The notes beneath the pieces were generated by a model. That model saw only the letters and a program-made list of their open reading frames with translations. It was not told the DNA's origin and made no database searches. A program made the position numbers and the translations under genes. Shown here piece by piece: positions 29,701 through 38,397 of a stretch of DNA of 64,000 bases. Origin of the DNA: Bdellovibrionales bacterium (lineage in GTDB: Bacteria; Bdellovibrionota; Bdellovibrionia; Bdellovibrionales; UBA1609); assembly GCA_027459485.1 (NCBI GenBank), contig DAIDIG010000008.1, positions 71,402 through 135,401 on the forward strand. The letters run 5' to 3'. Position 1 is the first letter of the stretch. Each line of letters opens with the position of its first letter.

Positions 29701-31021
29701 TCATTCTAACCGATTCAGAGGTGGCTCCCGCTGTTCGCTCCGGAAACACCAAATTCACAAATTTCATTCGCTGATTCACCTTTAGGTCGGATAGCGGATA
29801 AAAGGTGCCACGCCAATAGATGCCGCGGCGGATTTTCGCTAAAATTCCGGCCCGCAAAAATATAAAAGGTAAAAACATAAAAGCAATCGACATAAACACG
29901 ATGCTTCGTCGGCGAACGGGCATGAGGAGATGAATCTGCCGACCCACCACCGATAGGTAAACAATAAGGCTTACGAAAGTAAGGCCAATTAGATAGGGGG
30001 ATTTCGTTAGAAACGGAAAAACCCAAAGCCCCGCGCCAACAACTGTCGTGACGGCGAGCGTGGTTACGATGACGGCGAGAGAGTATTGGCATATCGCAAA
30101 TCCGTTTTTTTCAAGCCCGCGAATCATCGTGCGTAAGCTCGGGTACCATTCGAGGCTGATTTCATCGCGGCCTGCGACGGCCCCCATTTTGGCTCCCGCC
30201 CGGCGCATAAGCAGAGCGGTCCCCGAATCGTCAATTACATCCATTTTTAGCCAATCGAGACCTTCAGAACGTGCATACGTTGTTCGTCGCAACAAGAGAA
30301 AAGCGCCTTGACCGTAACAAACTTTTTTACGGGGATCATTCAACTTTCTAATGTCAAAAAAGAGCGAAGCGACGTGATAAAGTTGCGCCATCATGACTTG
30401 CAAAAAAAGCGACTTAGCGATGAGGTCCGGAATCACGGTTAAAAAATCAAGTTGCTCCTCAATGCAGTAACTCACGGCTTTTCGAAGTGCGCGCGGTGAA
30501 AAGTGTACGTCCGCATCAGTTAACAAAATATAATCACCTGAAACGGCTTCAATACCCTTTGCCATCGCGTGGGTCTTGCCGAGCCAGCCATGCGGTAGCT
30601 CAGAAATGTGCACGGTTTTAAAGCGCCGGTCGCGGGCCGCTATACGGTCTATGATTTCGCCGGTTTGATCGGTGGAGCGGTCATTGACGAAAACCACCTC
30701 TAAATTGGGATAATCGAGCGAGAGTAAGGATTCTGCCGCCGCCTCGATAGTAGTCGCTTCATTGCACGCCGGTACAACTATGCTAACAGCGGGCCAAACT
30801 CCGTCTTGTCGTTTTGTGGACAATTGATCGGACAAATCGCGCAACATAGTCACTGATTTATTGAAGATGTGGGTGCGTGCGGCGACGACCAGAAGTAGCA
30901 TGGCTGTCAAAATACTCAGGACTGCAAATGTAATCAATTTCCCCCCGATCTCCCGGTATGAATTATTAGCGAATCTTTTTAGGTTCTCCACTTTTTTCGT
31001 CGGGATCTGACCAAAACTCAT
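29687..31021 (-). CDS. Membrane glycosyltransferase, family 2 (HpnB/CrtQ-like)
   Basis: 444 residues from ATG 31021. An N-terminal membrane helix (ITFAVLSILTAMLLLVVAA) precedes a GT-A catalytic domain: VSIVVPACNEATTIEAAAESL, VVFVNDRSTDQT, the D-x-D type motif LLTDADVHF, and a late segment GLDWLKMDVIDDSGTALLMRRAG. Three C-terminal helices follow. This layout matches glycosyltransferases acting on lipid acceptors such as hopanoids or carotenoids. The real acceptor is unknown. It is divergent from the RND exporter (about 120 bases) and translationally coupled to the exported protein downstream. Confidence 0.8.
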   Translation of the reverse strand: MSFGQIPTKKVENLKRFANNSYREIGGKLITFAVLSILTAMLLLVVAARTHIFNKSVTMLRDLSDQLSTKRQDGVWPAVSIVVPACNEATTIEAAAESLLSLDYPNLEVVFVNDRSTDQTGEIIDRIAARDRRFKTVHISELPHGWLGKTHAMAKGIEAVSGDYILLTDADVHFSPRALRKAVSYCIEEQLDFLTVIPDLIAKSLFLQVMMAQLYHVASLFFDIRKLNDPRKKVCYGQGAFLLLRRTTYARSEGLDWLKMDVIDDSGTALLMRRAGAKMGAVAGRDEISLEWYPSLRTMIRGLEKNGFAICQYSLAVIVTTLAVTTVVGAGLWVFPFLTKSPYLIGLTFVSLIVYLSVVGRQIHLLMPVRRRSIVFMSIAFMFLPFIFLRAGILAKIRRGIYWRGTFYPLSDLKVNQRMKFVNLVFPERTAGATSESVRMNEAI

Positions 31022-31140
31022 CAAATGTAGCTCGCGTGCAACAGGCGCAACTGTTAAGCTGTTTTAAGGGGCAAAATGCTACTGGACTTAAGTCCTAAAC
31101 GCATTTTTATTTCAATTCTAAACTTAGAAAATGATCGGCC

Positions 31141-33402
31141 ATGAAAGAGAATCATCCGCTTCAACTGACAGTGAGTCGCCGCGATAAAATATATGCGTAC
31201 TGCGCGATTACCTTGTTGATTCTTCTTACGGCTATCGGCGTCTTCGGTGCGCGTAAACTTCAGACAAAATATTCGATCATGCAATTTCTGCCCGATCACC
31301 ATCCCGCAATTCAAATGGATGCGCGTGTTCGCGGCTATTTTCATATACAAGATTTGCCGACATTCGTCGGCCTTATCACGCTAAACGCCAACCAGCGCGG
31401 TATCTGGTTGCAAACCAACCGGGTCGAGCAAATTAGGGCGCTGACCAAGACAATTCAATCGCGCGACGACGTGGCGCAAGTGTTGAGCCTGACAAACGTC
31501 AACGCTGCGGCTGTAAAAAACGGCGAGCTGGGTGTCGGCGAACTTCTGCAAGTGACGCCGTCGCAAAAGTGGCGCGAGCGAATTGGCGGCGATCCGCTTC
31601 TTGTACCGATGCTCGTTTCAAAAGATTTTCGTACCATTCTCGTCTATGTGCAGTTGAAAGATGCCGGCGTTCATCTTTTACTTAATTTTTATCTGGCATT
31701 TCAGCGAGACTTAAAAAAGTATTTTCCGCGCGCTCAAGCGGATGTCGGTGGTGTGCCGGCTGTTCAGACGGAACTCGGGCTCTTGCTCAGCAAAGAGTTG
31801 AGAAATTTTATTGCGTTGACGATTTTGGCGTGTGTTCTAACTCTTCTGATGATTTTTCGAACCATTTCGACAATGTTCATCCCGCTCATATTTACAGCTG
31901 TTGCTAACATCATGGTTTTTGCCTTAATGGCATGGACGGGGCAGCCTTTTACGGTGTTATCGGCGACCATCCCTATTTTAATATTTATCACGGTCGTTTC
32001 GCTCTCTGTGCATACGATTTTTCGCTACAGCGAAGATGCCGAGAGACACAAGGGCCCCATCTCGCGGTGGAGCGTCATTCGAGAATTAAACAAAGACATT
32101 TGGCTGCCCAACTTACTCGGGGCGCTTACGACCTGCATCGGCTTTTTGACTCTGCTAGGGGCGCAAGTTCCTCTCATTCGAAGTTTTGGCGTCGAAGTCG
32201 CAGGCGCCGTCATGCTGTCTTGGCTTTTCACAAGTATCGGAATCGTTCCGCTTCTCATCTTGTTTCCGCACCCTGTACCCCGCACGTGGGTGAGGCGCCC
32301 GGCGGGGTGGATCCTATGGGTCACAAGCCGAGCGAAATTCACGGCGTACGCCGTCGCTATTTTTTGCGCTATTCTCATCCTGACATCGCGGCAATTGTAT
32401 TGGCGGGCTCGTTTGTTTGATGACTTGCCGAAAGGGCAGCCGGCGCGCGAGTCGACCGAACGAATGGATAAAACCCTCGGGGGAGTGATCCCGCTCGACG
32501 TCGCAATTTCGTCGAGTGAGAATTCAGCCTGGACAGACCCCGTCCGGTTGAACGAGCTCAAATCTCTTCTCGTTCAACTGCGAAAAATAAATGGCGTGGG
32601 CACGGCCCGAGGCATCCCCGATTTTTTTCACGCGCTCGCCGAAATACCAAAACCGATATTGCCGATTTCACGCGCCGCTGTTTCAGAGATTTATTTTCTC
32701 TATTCGATGTCCGACCCCGACCCGCTCGATAGCTACCTGTCGTCCGACCAAAAAATCACGCGCATCGATATGCGCATTCGCGATTTGCCATCTGATCAAG
32801 CGCAGGTGCTGGTAAAAAAGTTAAAGCACACCGTGCAGGAGCAGTTCCCCCACGACAAAGTCGAAGTCGGGGGCATGGGCGCCATCGTGCACCTCATCCA
32901 GGATGAAATTTCAGTCGAGCTGATTTACGGCTTTTGGCAGGCGCTTCTTCTCATCGTGATCATTTTGGCTTTTATTTTTCGTTCGCTCCGTACGGCTCTC
33001 ATTGCGGCGCTACCGAACCTTGTGCCGCCAATTGTTCTTCTCGGGTATCTCTCGCTCACGCACACGGCGATCAAGCCGGGTGTCGCGATCATTTTTTCAA
33101 TCGCGCTCGGCCTCGCGTTCAACAATACGGTCTATCTTCTCAATCGGCTCCGTGCTTTTAAAAACGCAAGCGGCGTCATCACGCGCGAAGAGGTTCTTCG
33201 CGCTTTTATACTTGAAGGCAACCCGTGTCTGATTTCAACCGGCATTGTTCTCATAGGATTTTCGGTCTTTTTATTTTCTTACTTTTCGCTCAATCAAACG
33301 TTCGGCCGCTGCATGCTCATTTCTCTGAACGGCGGCATCCTGGGCGATCTCATCTTTTTGCCGGCGCTACTCTATCTGTGGCCAAAAGATTTGCGGCTCT
33401 GA
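31141..33402 (+). CDS. RND-superfamily exporter (MMPL / COG1033 type)
   Basis: 753 residues arranged as two homologous halves, each with one helix, a large periplasmic domain and a cluster of five helices, giving 12 predicted helices. Half 1 begins IYAYCAITLLILLTAIGVF; half 2 begins FTAYAVAIFCAILILT. Features typical of MMPL/HpnN-like proteins are FLPDHHPAIQMDARVRGYF, the motif GGVPAVQTELG before the first helix bundle, and the matching GGMGAIVHLIQDEI in the second half. Such exporters move lipids or hydrophobic compounds by proton motive force. Single-gene unit, divergent from the glycosyltransferase. Confidence 0.85.
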   Translation: MKENHPLQLTVSRRDKIYAYCAITLLILLTAIGVFGARKLQTKYSIMQFLPDHHPAIQMDARVRGYFHIQDLPTFVGLITLNANQRGIWLQTNRVEQIRALTKTIQSRDDVAQVLSLTNVNAAAVKNGELGVGELLQVTPSQKWRERIGGDPLLVPMLVSKDFRTILVYVQLKDAGVHLLLNFYLAFQRDLKKYFPRAQADVGGVPAVQTELGLLLSKELRNFIALTILACVLTLLMIFRTISTMFIPLIFTAVANIMVFALMAWTGQPFTVLSATIPILIFITVVSLSVHTIFRYSEDAERHKGPISRWSVIRELNKDIWLPNLLGALTTCIGFLTLLGAQVPLIRSFGVEVAGAVMLSWLFTSIGIVPLLILFPHPVPRTWVRRPAGWILWVTSRAKFTAYAVAIFCAILILTSRQLYWRARLFDDLPKGQPARESTERMDKTLGGVIPLDVAISSSENSAWTDPVRLNELKSLLVQLRKINGVGTARGIPDFFHALAEIPKPILPISRAAVSEIYFLYSMSDPDPLDSYLSSDQKITRIDMRIRDLPSDQAQVLVKKLKHTVQEQFPHDKVEVGGMGAIVHLIQDEISVELIYGFWQALLLIVIILAFIFRSLRTALIAALPNLVPPIVLLGYLSLTHTAIKPGVAIIFSIALGLAFNNTVYLLNRLRAFKNASGVITREEVLRAFILEGNPCLISTGIVLIGFSVFLFSYFSLNQTFGRCMLISLNGGILGDLIFLPALLYLWPKDLRL

Positions 33403-33422
33403 GTCACTGCTTGAAATGAAAA

Positions 33423-33499
33423 TGGCGCGGCCGGGAGGATTCGAACCACCGACCACTTGATTCGTAGTCAAGTACTCTATCCAACTGAGCTACGGCCGC
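33423..33499 (-). tRNA. tRNA-Arg (anticodon ACG)
   Basis: 77 bases including encoded CCA. On the minus strand: acceptor GCGGCCG pairing with CGGCCGC, D arm TAGCTCAGTTGGATAGAGTA, anticodon loop CTACGAA with ACG (complement at 33463-33465), and T arm CGGTGGTTCGAATCCTCCC. A34 in ACG is normally edited to inosine by TadA to read CGU/CGC/CGA. Confidence 0.97.
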
Positions 33500-33619
33500 A
33501 CCGAAAAGTGACGCTAAGACCGCCTGTTTTTAGCGAAAGGGCCTACGCTCCGCAAGCCAAAAAGTGACTTCGGGCAGCAATTTCGCTAGGTTGAGCACTA
33601 AAACTCGAGGAGTAAGCCC

Positions 33620-34213
33620 ATGGTGAAATCTTTAGAGACCTGGCAGACGTCGTTTCAAGACGCAAAAACGGTGCTCGAAAAATTCATGAACGACCCCGCA
33701 CAGCTCGAAAAGTGCGGCCGATTCACCGAACTTTTGCTCGGCACGATCCGCGAAGGTGGTAATTTGTTTAGCTGTGGCAACGGCGGTTCGCACTGCGATG
33801 CCATGCACTTTGCCGAAGAATTCACAGGCCGCTATCGCAAAGACCGCCGCGCGATCGGCGCGCTGGCGCTCGGCGACTCGAGCCACGTGACGTGCGTTTC
33901 AAACGATTATGGGTTTGAGCACATTTTCAGTCGGCAACTCGAGGGTCTTGGCCGCCCGGGCGATTTGCTGATCGGCCTCTCGACGAGCGGGAATTCGCAA
34001 AACGTCATCAATGCGTTTCAAGTGGCGCGCCAAAAAGGCATCAAAACGGTGGCGCTTCTCGGCAAGGGCGGCGGCAAACTCAAGGATATCGCGGATCTCG
34101 CGATTGTGGTGCCCGCTGAAACCAGCGATCGAATTCAAGAAGTTCATATCAAGCTACTTCATACGGTTATTGAGACGGTGGAGCGGGAGCTTTTCCCAGA
34201 AAACTATCGTTAA
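33620..34213 (+). CDS. gmhA: Phosphoheptose isomerase GmhA
   Basis: Converts sedoheptulose 7-phosphate to D-glycero-D-manno-heptose 7-phosphate, the first step to LPS core heptose. SIS-fold motifs are present: NLFSCGNGGSHCDAMHFAEE, the RAIGALALGDSSHVTCVSND segment, and GLSTSGNSQNVINAF. 197 residues, normal. Zinc-ligand histidines near HCDAMH and EVHIK fit the family. CGAGGAG lies upstream of the ATG. It sits alone between two tRNA genes; the remaining heptose genes are not in the window. Confidence 0.92.
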   Translation: MVKSLETWQTSFQDAKTVLEKFMNDPAQLEKCGRFTELLLGTIREGGNLFSCGNGGSHCDAMHFAEEFTGRYRKDRRAIGALALGDSSHVTCVSNDYGFEHIFSRQLEGLGRPGDLLIGLSTSGNSQNVINAFQVARQKGIKTVALLGKGGGKLKDIADLAIVVPAETSDRIQEVHIKLLHTVIETVERELFPENYR

Positions 34214-34283
34214 TGCGGCGGCTTGCAGGTTGGGCTTGTCCGAGCCTGCGACAAATTGTAGAGTCGGGCATTCAGCAAATTTC

Positions 34284-34377
34284 GGAGAGATGGGTGAGTG
34301 GCTGAAACCAGTTGTTTGCTAAACAACCGTACGGGCTAAAACCCGTACCCCGGGTTCGAATCCCGGTCTCTCCGCCA
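34284..34377 (+). tRNA. tRNA-Ser (anticodon GCU)
   Basis: 94 bases including encoded CCA. Acceptor GGAGAGA/TCTCTCC identical to the other tRNA-Ser in the window; D arm TGGGTGAGTGGCTGAAACC; anticodon stem GTTGT/ACAAC with loop TTGCTAA (GCT at 34318-34320); a long variable arm GTACGGGCTAAAACCCGTAC; T arm CCGGGTTCGAATCCCGG. Confidence 0.97.
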
Positions 34378-34389
34378 GAATCAGTCGGA

Positions 34390-34420
34390 TATCGGATATC
34401 GTGATATCAGATATCCGATA
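34390..34420. promoter_or_regulatory. Palindromic operator candidate upstream of the efflux operon
   Basis: A perfect 11-bp inverted repeat: TATCGGATATC at 34390-34400 and GATATCCGATA at 34410-34420, separated by 9 bases that themselves contain the palindrome TGATATCA. CGGATAT is also directly repeated at 34386 and 34393. It ends 17 bases before the efflux gene ATG and starts 13 bases after the tRNA. The size and symmetry fit a TetR- or MarR-type repressor site; no such regulator is encoded in the window. Confidence 0.6.
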
Positions 34421-34437
34421 CCAGGACAGAGATCACC

Positions 34438-35250
34438 ATGAGCAACTGGATTAAAAGCAAACGAACCAAGCAAGTTGCAGGTATCGTCGCCATTTGTGCC
34501 GCGATTTTACTTATCTGGTGGTTCTTTTTTATATACCCGTACGTTTCGACCGATGACGCGCGAATTGCTGCGACTCTTGTGAGGGTCGCTCCTGAAGGAG
34601 TGGGCGGTCGAATCATCAAGCTCAACGTCGACGTTGGCTCGCGGGTCAAACAGGGCGACGTGCTAGTGGAACTCGATCACCGAAACGCCGCCGCCAGGTT
34701 AAAAGACGCCCAGGCACAGGCCGATTACGCCAAACGCGATCTCGCGCGAATTTCACGACTGGTGCGGCAGGGTGGTTTGCCGCAAAAGTCACTCGATGAA
34801 GCGCAAGACGCGGCCGACAAATCACAAGCGCAACTCGAACTCGCGCAGGTCGCAAACGAAGACACGACCCTCATCAGCCCGATCAACGGCATTGTTGTAC
34901 AAAAAGTCGTCGAAGTGGGCGACGTCGTGCAAACAGGGCAAACTCTTCTCACGGTGGCCGACATCGACAACGCCTGGGTTTCAGCCAACATTGAAGAAAC
35001 GGACGTCGGGCTTTTAAAAATCGGCCAGCCGGTTTCAATCACGGTGGATGAAGGCGGCGAACTCACGGGGCATGTTTCAGAAATTCGCGCCTCAACGGCG
35101 GCGCAGTTTGCGCTCATCCCGGCCGAAAATCCGTCGGGCAATTTTACGAAGCTTGTGCAACGGATTCCGATCAAAATCGCGCTCGATCCGCACCCCAACC
35201 GACAGCTTCGCACGGGTGAATCGGTCGAAATCAAAATTCGCGTGAGGTAA
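34438..35250 (+). CDS. HlyD-family efflux adaptor (EmrA-like)
   Basis: Periplasmic adaptor that links an inner-membrane pump to an outer-membrane channel. One N-terminal transmembrane helix (VAGIVAICAAILLIWWFFFI), then a biotinyl/lipoyl-like half (VGGRIIKLNVDVGSRVKQGDVLVELD), a short alpha-hairpin (ARLKDAQAQADYAKRDL to SQAQLELAQ), and the second lipoyl/beta-barrel half (ISPINGIVVQKVVEVGDVVQTGQ). At 270 residues it is shorter than E. coli EmrA (about 390), because the hairpin is short. The pump gene starts 1 base after its stop. Confidence 0.88.
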   Translation: MSNWIKSKRTKQVAGIVAICAAILLIWWFFFIYPYVSTDDARIAATLVRVAPEGVGGRIIKLNVDVGSRVKQGDVLVELDHRNAAARLKDAQAQADYAKRDLARISRLVRQGGLPQKSLDEAQDAADKSQAQLELAQVANEDTTLISPINGIVVQKVVEVGDVVQTGQTLLTVADIDNAWVSANIEETDVGLLKIGQPVSITVDEGGELTGHVSEIRASTAAQFALIPAENPSGNFTKLVQRIPIKIALDPHPNRQLRTGESVEIKIRVR

Positions 35251-35251
35251 C

Positions 35252-36832
35252 GTGGTCACGCTCGCGGCGGCACAAGAAGACGACGCCACCTATAAGTGGC
35301 TTCTACTTTCTATCATTCTTCTCGGCTCATTCATGGCGACACTCGACGCGAGTATCGTGAACGTGTCACTGCCGTCGATCATGGCCGATTTCGGCGCTTC
35401 GGTCGACCAGATCGAGTGGGTGGTGACGGGCTACATGCTCACGTTCGCGAGCCTCATTTCACTCACCGGATGGATGCGCGATATCGTCGGTAACAAACGC
35501 CTTTTTGTCGCAAGCCTCGCGATTTTCACCGCGGGCTCCGTATTGTGCGGAGTCGCATGGAATTTGCCGTCGCTCATCACGGCGCGCGTGATTCAGGCGA
35601 TCGGCGGCGGGGCGATCAACCCGACCGCTATGGCGATGATCTCCGACGTGTTCAAGCCGCACGAGCGCGCAAAGGCTCTCTCGTACTGGGGGGTGGGCGT
35701 CATTGTCGGCCCCGCGATCGGCCCAACCCTCGGCGGGTATCTTACCTACCACATCAGTTGGCGCGCCATTTTTATGGTGAATCTGCCGATCGGGATTATC
35801 GCGACAATTTTGTCATTTATTCTTATTCGCGCCGATAAGAAAGAAGATATCAGTGGCCGCCCGTTTGATTTTTTCGGTTTCATTTTTTTGGCTGGATTTT
35901 TGGTGTCTTTTCTTCTGGCGCTCAACAAAGGCGATCGCGAAGGGTGGACGTCGACCTACATCATGACCTGCGCGGGCATCGCCGTTTTGAGCCTCATCGG
36001 GTTTCTCACGGTTGAAACACAGATTCCGCACCCGATTCTGGATCTCAAAATGTTTAAGAACAAAGTCTTCACTTCGGCGGTTCTTGTCACCACCGGCCGC
36101 TCCATCGGGCTATTCGGCGGAACTTTTTTGCTGCCGCTCTTTATGCAAATTTTCATGGGATTTGACGAAATTCGAAGTGGCCTTGTGCTTTTGCCGGGGG
36201 CTGTTCTCATCGGCTTTATGATGCCGCTTGCGCCGAAACTCGCCGACAAGTTCGGTGTTCGAGCGACATCGATCGCGGGCCTGTTGGGCATCGCTTGGTC
36301 GATGTTCGCGTACCGTTCCGTCGACATTAACACGTCGCTTTGGGGAGTAATTTACCCAACACTCATTCGTGGCGTCGGCATCGGGCTTCTTGTGGCACCC
36401 GTCATGGCGACAGCTCTGAACTCCGTGTCGCGAGGGCAAACAGGGCAAGCGAGTGTAATGCTCAATCTTGTGCAACAGGTCGCGGGGTCGACCGGGATTG
36501 CATTTCTCGGGACGATTCTCAGCATTCGCACGAAGTTTCATTTATTGGCCATCGGTTCAGCCTTAAATGCCAATCAGCCGGCTGTTCACACAGCCATGCA
36601 CGACATTTACTTTCACGCGATGCGGATGGGGTATTCACCCGCCGAGAGTTTTGCCGTGGTACGAGCCATGCTGATCAAGCACGTCATTGAGACAGGCTCC
36701 GTTGCCGGCTATCAGGATTCATTTATCGCGGGGGCGGCGGCCGTACTGCTCGCCATCACCTTTGCGCTATTATTGCCGGCTCGCGTGCCGAGTTCGGCCG
36801 CTCCCGAAAGCGCCCACACGATCATGGAGTAG
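35252..36832 (+). CDS. MFS drug efflux transporter, DHA2 family (EmrB-like)
   Basis: 526 residues with about 14 predicted helices. Family signatures are MATLDASIVNVSLPSIMADF in helix 1 (motif D1) and DQIEWVVTGYMLTFA, GWMRDIVGNKRLF (motif A), and VIQAIGGGAINPTAMAM. Exports hydrophobic compounds by proton antiport together with the adjacent adaptor. GTG start with GAGG upstream, directly after the adaptor stop, so the two form an operon behind the palindrome at 34390-34420. Substrate unknown. Confidence 0.9.
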   Translation: MVTLAAAQEDDATYKWLLLSIILLGSFMATLDASIVNVSLPSIMADFGASVDQIEWVVTGYMLTFASLISLTGWMRDIVGNKRLFVASLAIFTAGSVLCGVAWNLPSLITARVIQAIGGGAINPTAMAMISDVFKPHERAKALSYWGVGVIVGPAIGPTLGGYLTYHISWRAIFMVNLPIGIIATILSFILIRADKKEDISGRPFDFFGFIFLAGFLVSFLLALNKGDREGWTSTYIMTCAGIAVLSLIGFLTVETQIPHPILDLKMFKNKVFTSAVLVTTGRSIGLFGGTFLLPLFMQIFMGFDEIRSGLVLLPGAVLIGFMMPLAPKLADKFGVRATSIAGLLGIAWSMFAYRSVDINTSLWGVIYPTLIRGVGIGLLVAPVMATALNSVSRGQTGQASVMLNLVQQVAGSTGIAFLGTILSIRTKFHLLAIGSALNANQPAVHTAMHDIYFHAMRMGYSPAESFAVVRAMLIKHVIETGSVAGYQDSFIAGAAAVLLAITFALLLPARVPSSAAPESAHTIME

Positions 36833-36917
36833 TAGTTTGCAATTGATGTTCATTTAGCAGGCAGTTGGGCCGCGCAGTTGACGAACTGTGCGCTGACGTT
36901 CGAAGTTCAACGGCATA

Positions 36918-37859
36918 ATGAGAAAAGTAGAACAATTCAGTTGGGCAGTTTGCGCGGTTTTGATCGCCAGCACACTCTTGCCGGCGGCTCGCGCGCAAGC
37001 GGGTGAGGACATTTTCGGTTATGTTTACACGACAGACATGATGCCGAAAGGCAAATTTGAACTTGAGCAGTGGACGACAGACCGCGAAGGGCAAGCCCAC
37101 GGATTTTTTCACCACATAGATATGAACACCGAGCTTGAGTACGGTGTCACGAACAACTTTCAAGTCGGGATTTACGCCAATTACATGTACGCCGACGAAT
37201 ACCACAACAGTGTGCGCGGCCTCACCGAAGGCATTGAAATCCCCTGGTATCACAATCCGAATAACCGCTACACAGCCGGTCGATTTGACGGATTTTCGCT
37301 CGAGCTCATGTACCGATTTCTTAATCCTTTTCTCGACCCCGTCGGGCTCGCGGTTTATGTCGAGCCCGAGTACGGCTATTATGAACAAGGCGTTGAGTAT
37401 CGTGTGATCGTACAGAAAAACTATTTAGACGACATGCTCGTTTTGGCCGGCAATATATGGGTCGAACCTGAGCGCGAGCAAAACAGTAACCTCGTCGACC
37501 CTATTACCGATAATTCTCCGCCCGATGGCTCGTGGTCAGACGCCACGTATGCCGAAATTGATCTCGGCGCCTCGTACCGATTTAGACCGAACTGGTCGAT
37601 CGGCATCGAAGGGCGAAACCACAATGAATTTCGCGGTTACTCACTTGCGCAGTCGCAGCAAGATCACGCCGCCTTTTTCTTGGGCCCGAACATTCATTAC
37701 GCAACTGAGAAGTGGTATGCGACGTTTACGGTTCTTCGACAGTTGGGTGCGATGACATACGTGCAAGATCAAAGCGACGAAGTGTACCGCGGGCTTCTTT
37801 ACGGCGATGAACACGCGGCGTGGGATGGCATTCGTTTGAAAGTGGGGGTTCCATTTTAA
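36918..37859 (+). CDS. Outer-membrane protein (DUF6662-like)
   Basis: 313 residues. Signal peptide ending ARAQA, then GEDIFGYVYTTDMMPKGKFE and EQWTTDREGQA, a pattern I associate with the DUF6662 family of predicted outer-membrane barrels. The body is made of alternating strands (TELEYGVTNNFQVGIYANY, GFSLELMYRFLNP, AEIDLGASYRFRPNWSIGIE) and ends in Val-Pro-Phe. One base separates its stop from the FMN-binding protein gene, so it heads a flavin cassette. A role as an outer-membrane partner of the redox proteins is inference. Confidence 0.7.
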   Translation: MRKVEQFSWAVCAVLIASTLLPAARAQAGEDIFGYVYTTDMMPKGKFELEQWTTDREGQAHGFFHHIDMNTELEYGVTNNFQVGIYANYMYADEYHNSVRGLTEGIEIPWYHNPNNRYTAGRFDGFSLELMYRFLNPFLDPVGLAVYVEPEYGYYEQGVEYRVIVQKNYLDDMLVLAGNIWVEPEREQNSNLVDPITDNSPPDGSWSDATYAEIDLGASYRFRPNWSIGIEGRNHNEFRGYSLAQSQQDHAAFFLGPNIHYATEKWYATFTVLRQLGAMTYVQDQSDEVYRGLLYGDEHAAWDGIRLKVGVPF

Positions 37860-37860
37860 T

Positions 37861-38397
37861 ATGAAACCGACATACGATTTGGCTCTTCTTGCCCTTCTCG
37901 GGCCGACCGTCGCGTTCACGGCGCACGCCGAAGTGTACATGTCGCCGACGCAGGCGGTGAAGGCGATTTTTCCGAATGCGAACATGACCTCGTCGACGGT
38001 CACACTCACCGATAGCGAGGTGAGCGAAATTCAAAAGCGCGCGAACGAAGAAGTCCTTAGTAAAAAGCTTCACCTTTGGCGCGATTCAGATGGCAATGTC
38101 GTCTACATCGATCAAGTGCTTGGTAAGCATGAATTCATCACAATTGCCGTGGGCTTTACCGGTGACGGCAAAATTAAAGGCATTGAGGTTTTGGAGTATC
38201 GCGAGACCTACGGCAGCGAAGTCCGCCGGCCGGCATGGCGCGGTCAGTTCACAGGCAAAACCGTGAGAAATGCGCTGAAACTGGGCAAAGATATTCAAAA
38301 TATTTCAGGCGCGACGCTATCATCTCTTCATATTACAAACGGAGTGCGACGTCTGGCCGTGACCAATGAGGTGCTTCATGAGCGTCACAAGCCCTGA
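37861..38397 (+). CDS. Exported FMN-binding (FMN_bind) protein with flavinylation site
   Basis: 178 residues. Signal peptide (DLALLALLGPTVAFTAHA) followed by one FMN_bind domain as in RnfG and NqrC: ITIAVGFTGDGKIKGIEVLEYRET, then GQFTGKTVRNALKLGKDIQNISGATLSS. SGAT (residues 149-152) is the ApbE target; FMN is expected to be linked to Thr152 through its phosphate. It acts in the periplasm as a one-electron flavin carrier. The apbE-like gene overlaps its 3' end by 20 bases. Confidence 0.88.
   Translation: MKPTYDLALLALLGPTVAFTAHAEVYMSPTQAVKAIFPNANMTSSTVTLTDSEVSEIQKRANEEVLSKKLHLWRDSDGNVVYIDQVLGKHEFITIAVGFTGDGKIKGIEVLEYRETYGSEVRRPAWRGQFTGKTVRNALKLGKDIQNISGATLSSLHITNGVRRLAVTNEVLHERHKP

Noticed and set aside
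36873-36894. Imperfect hairpin before the outer-membrane protein gene
   Set aside because: Stem with a bulge and no T run; no conserved riboswitch features seen.
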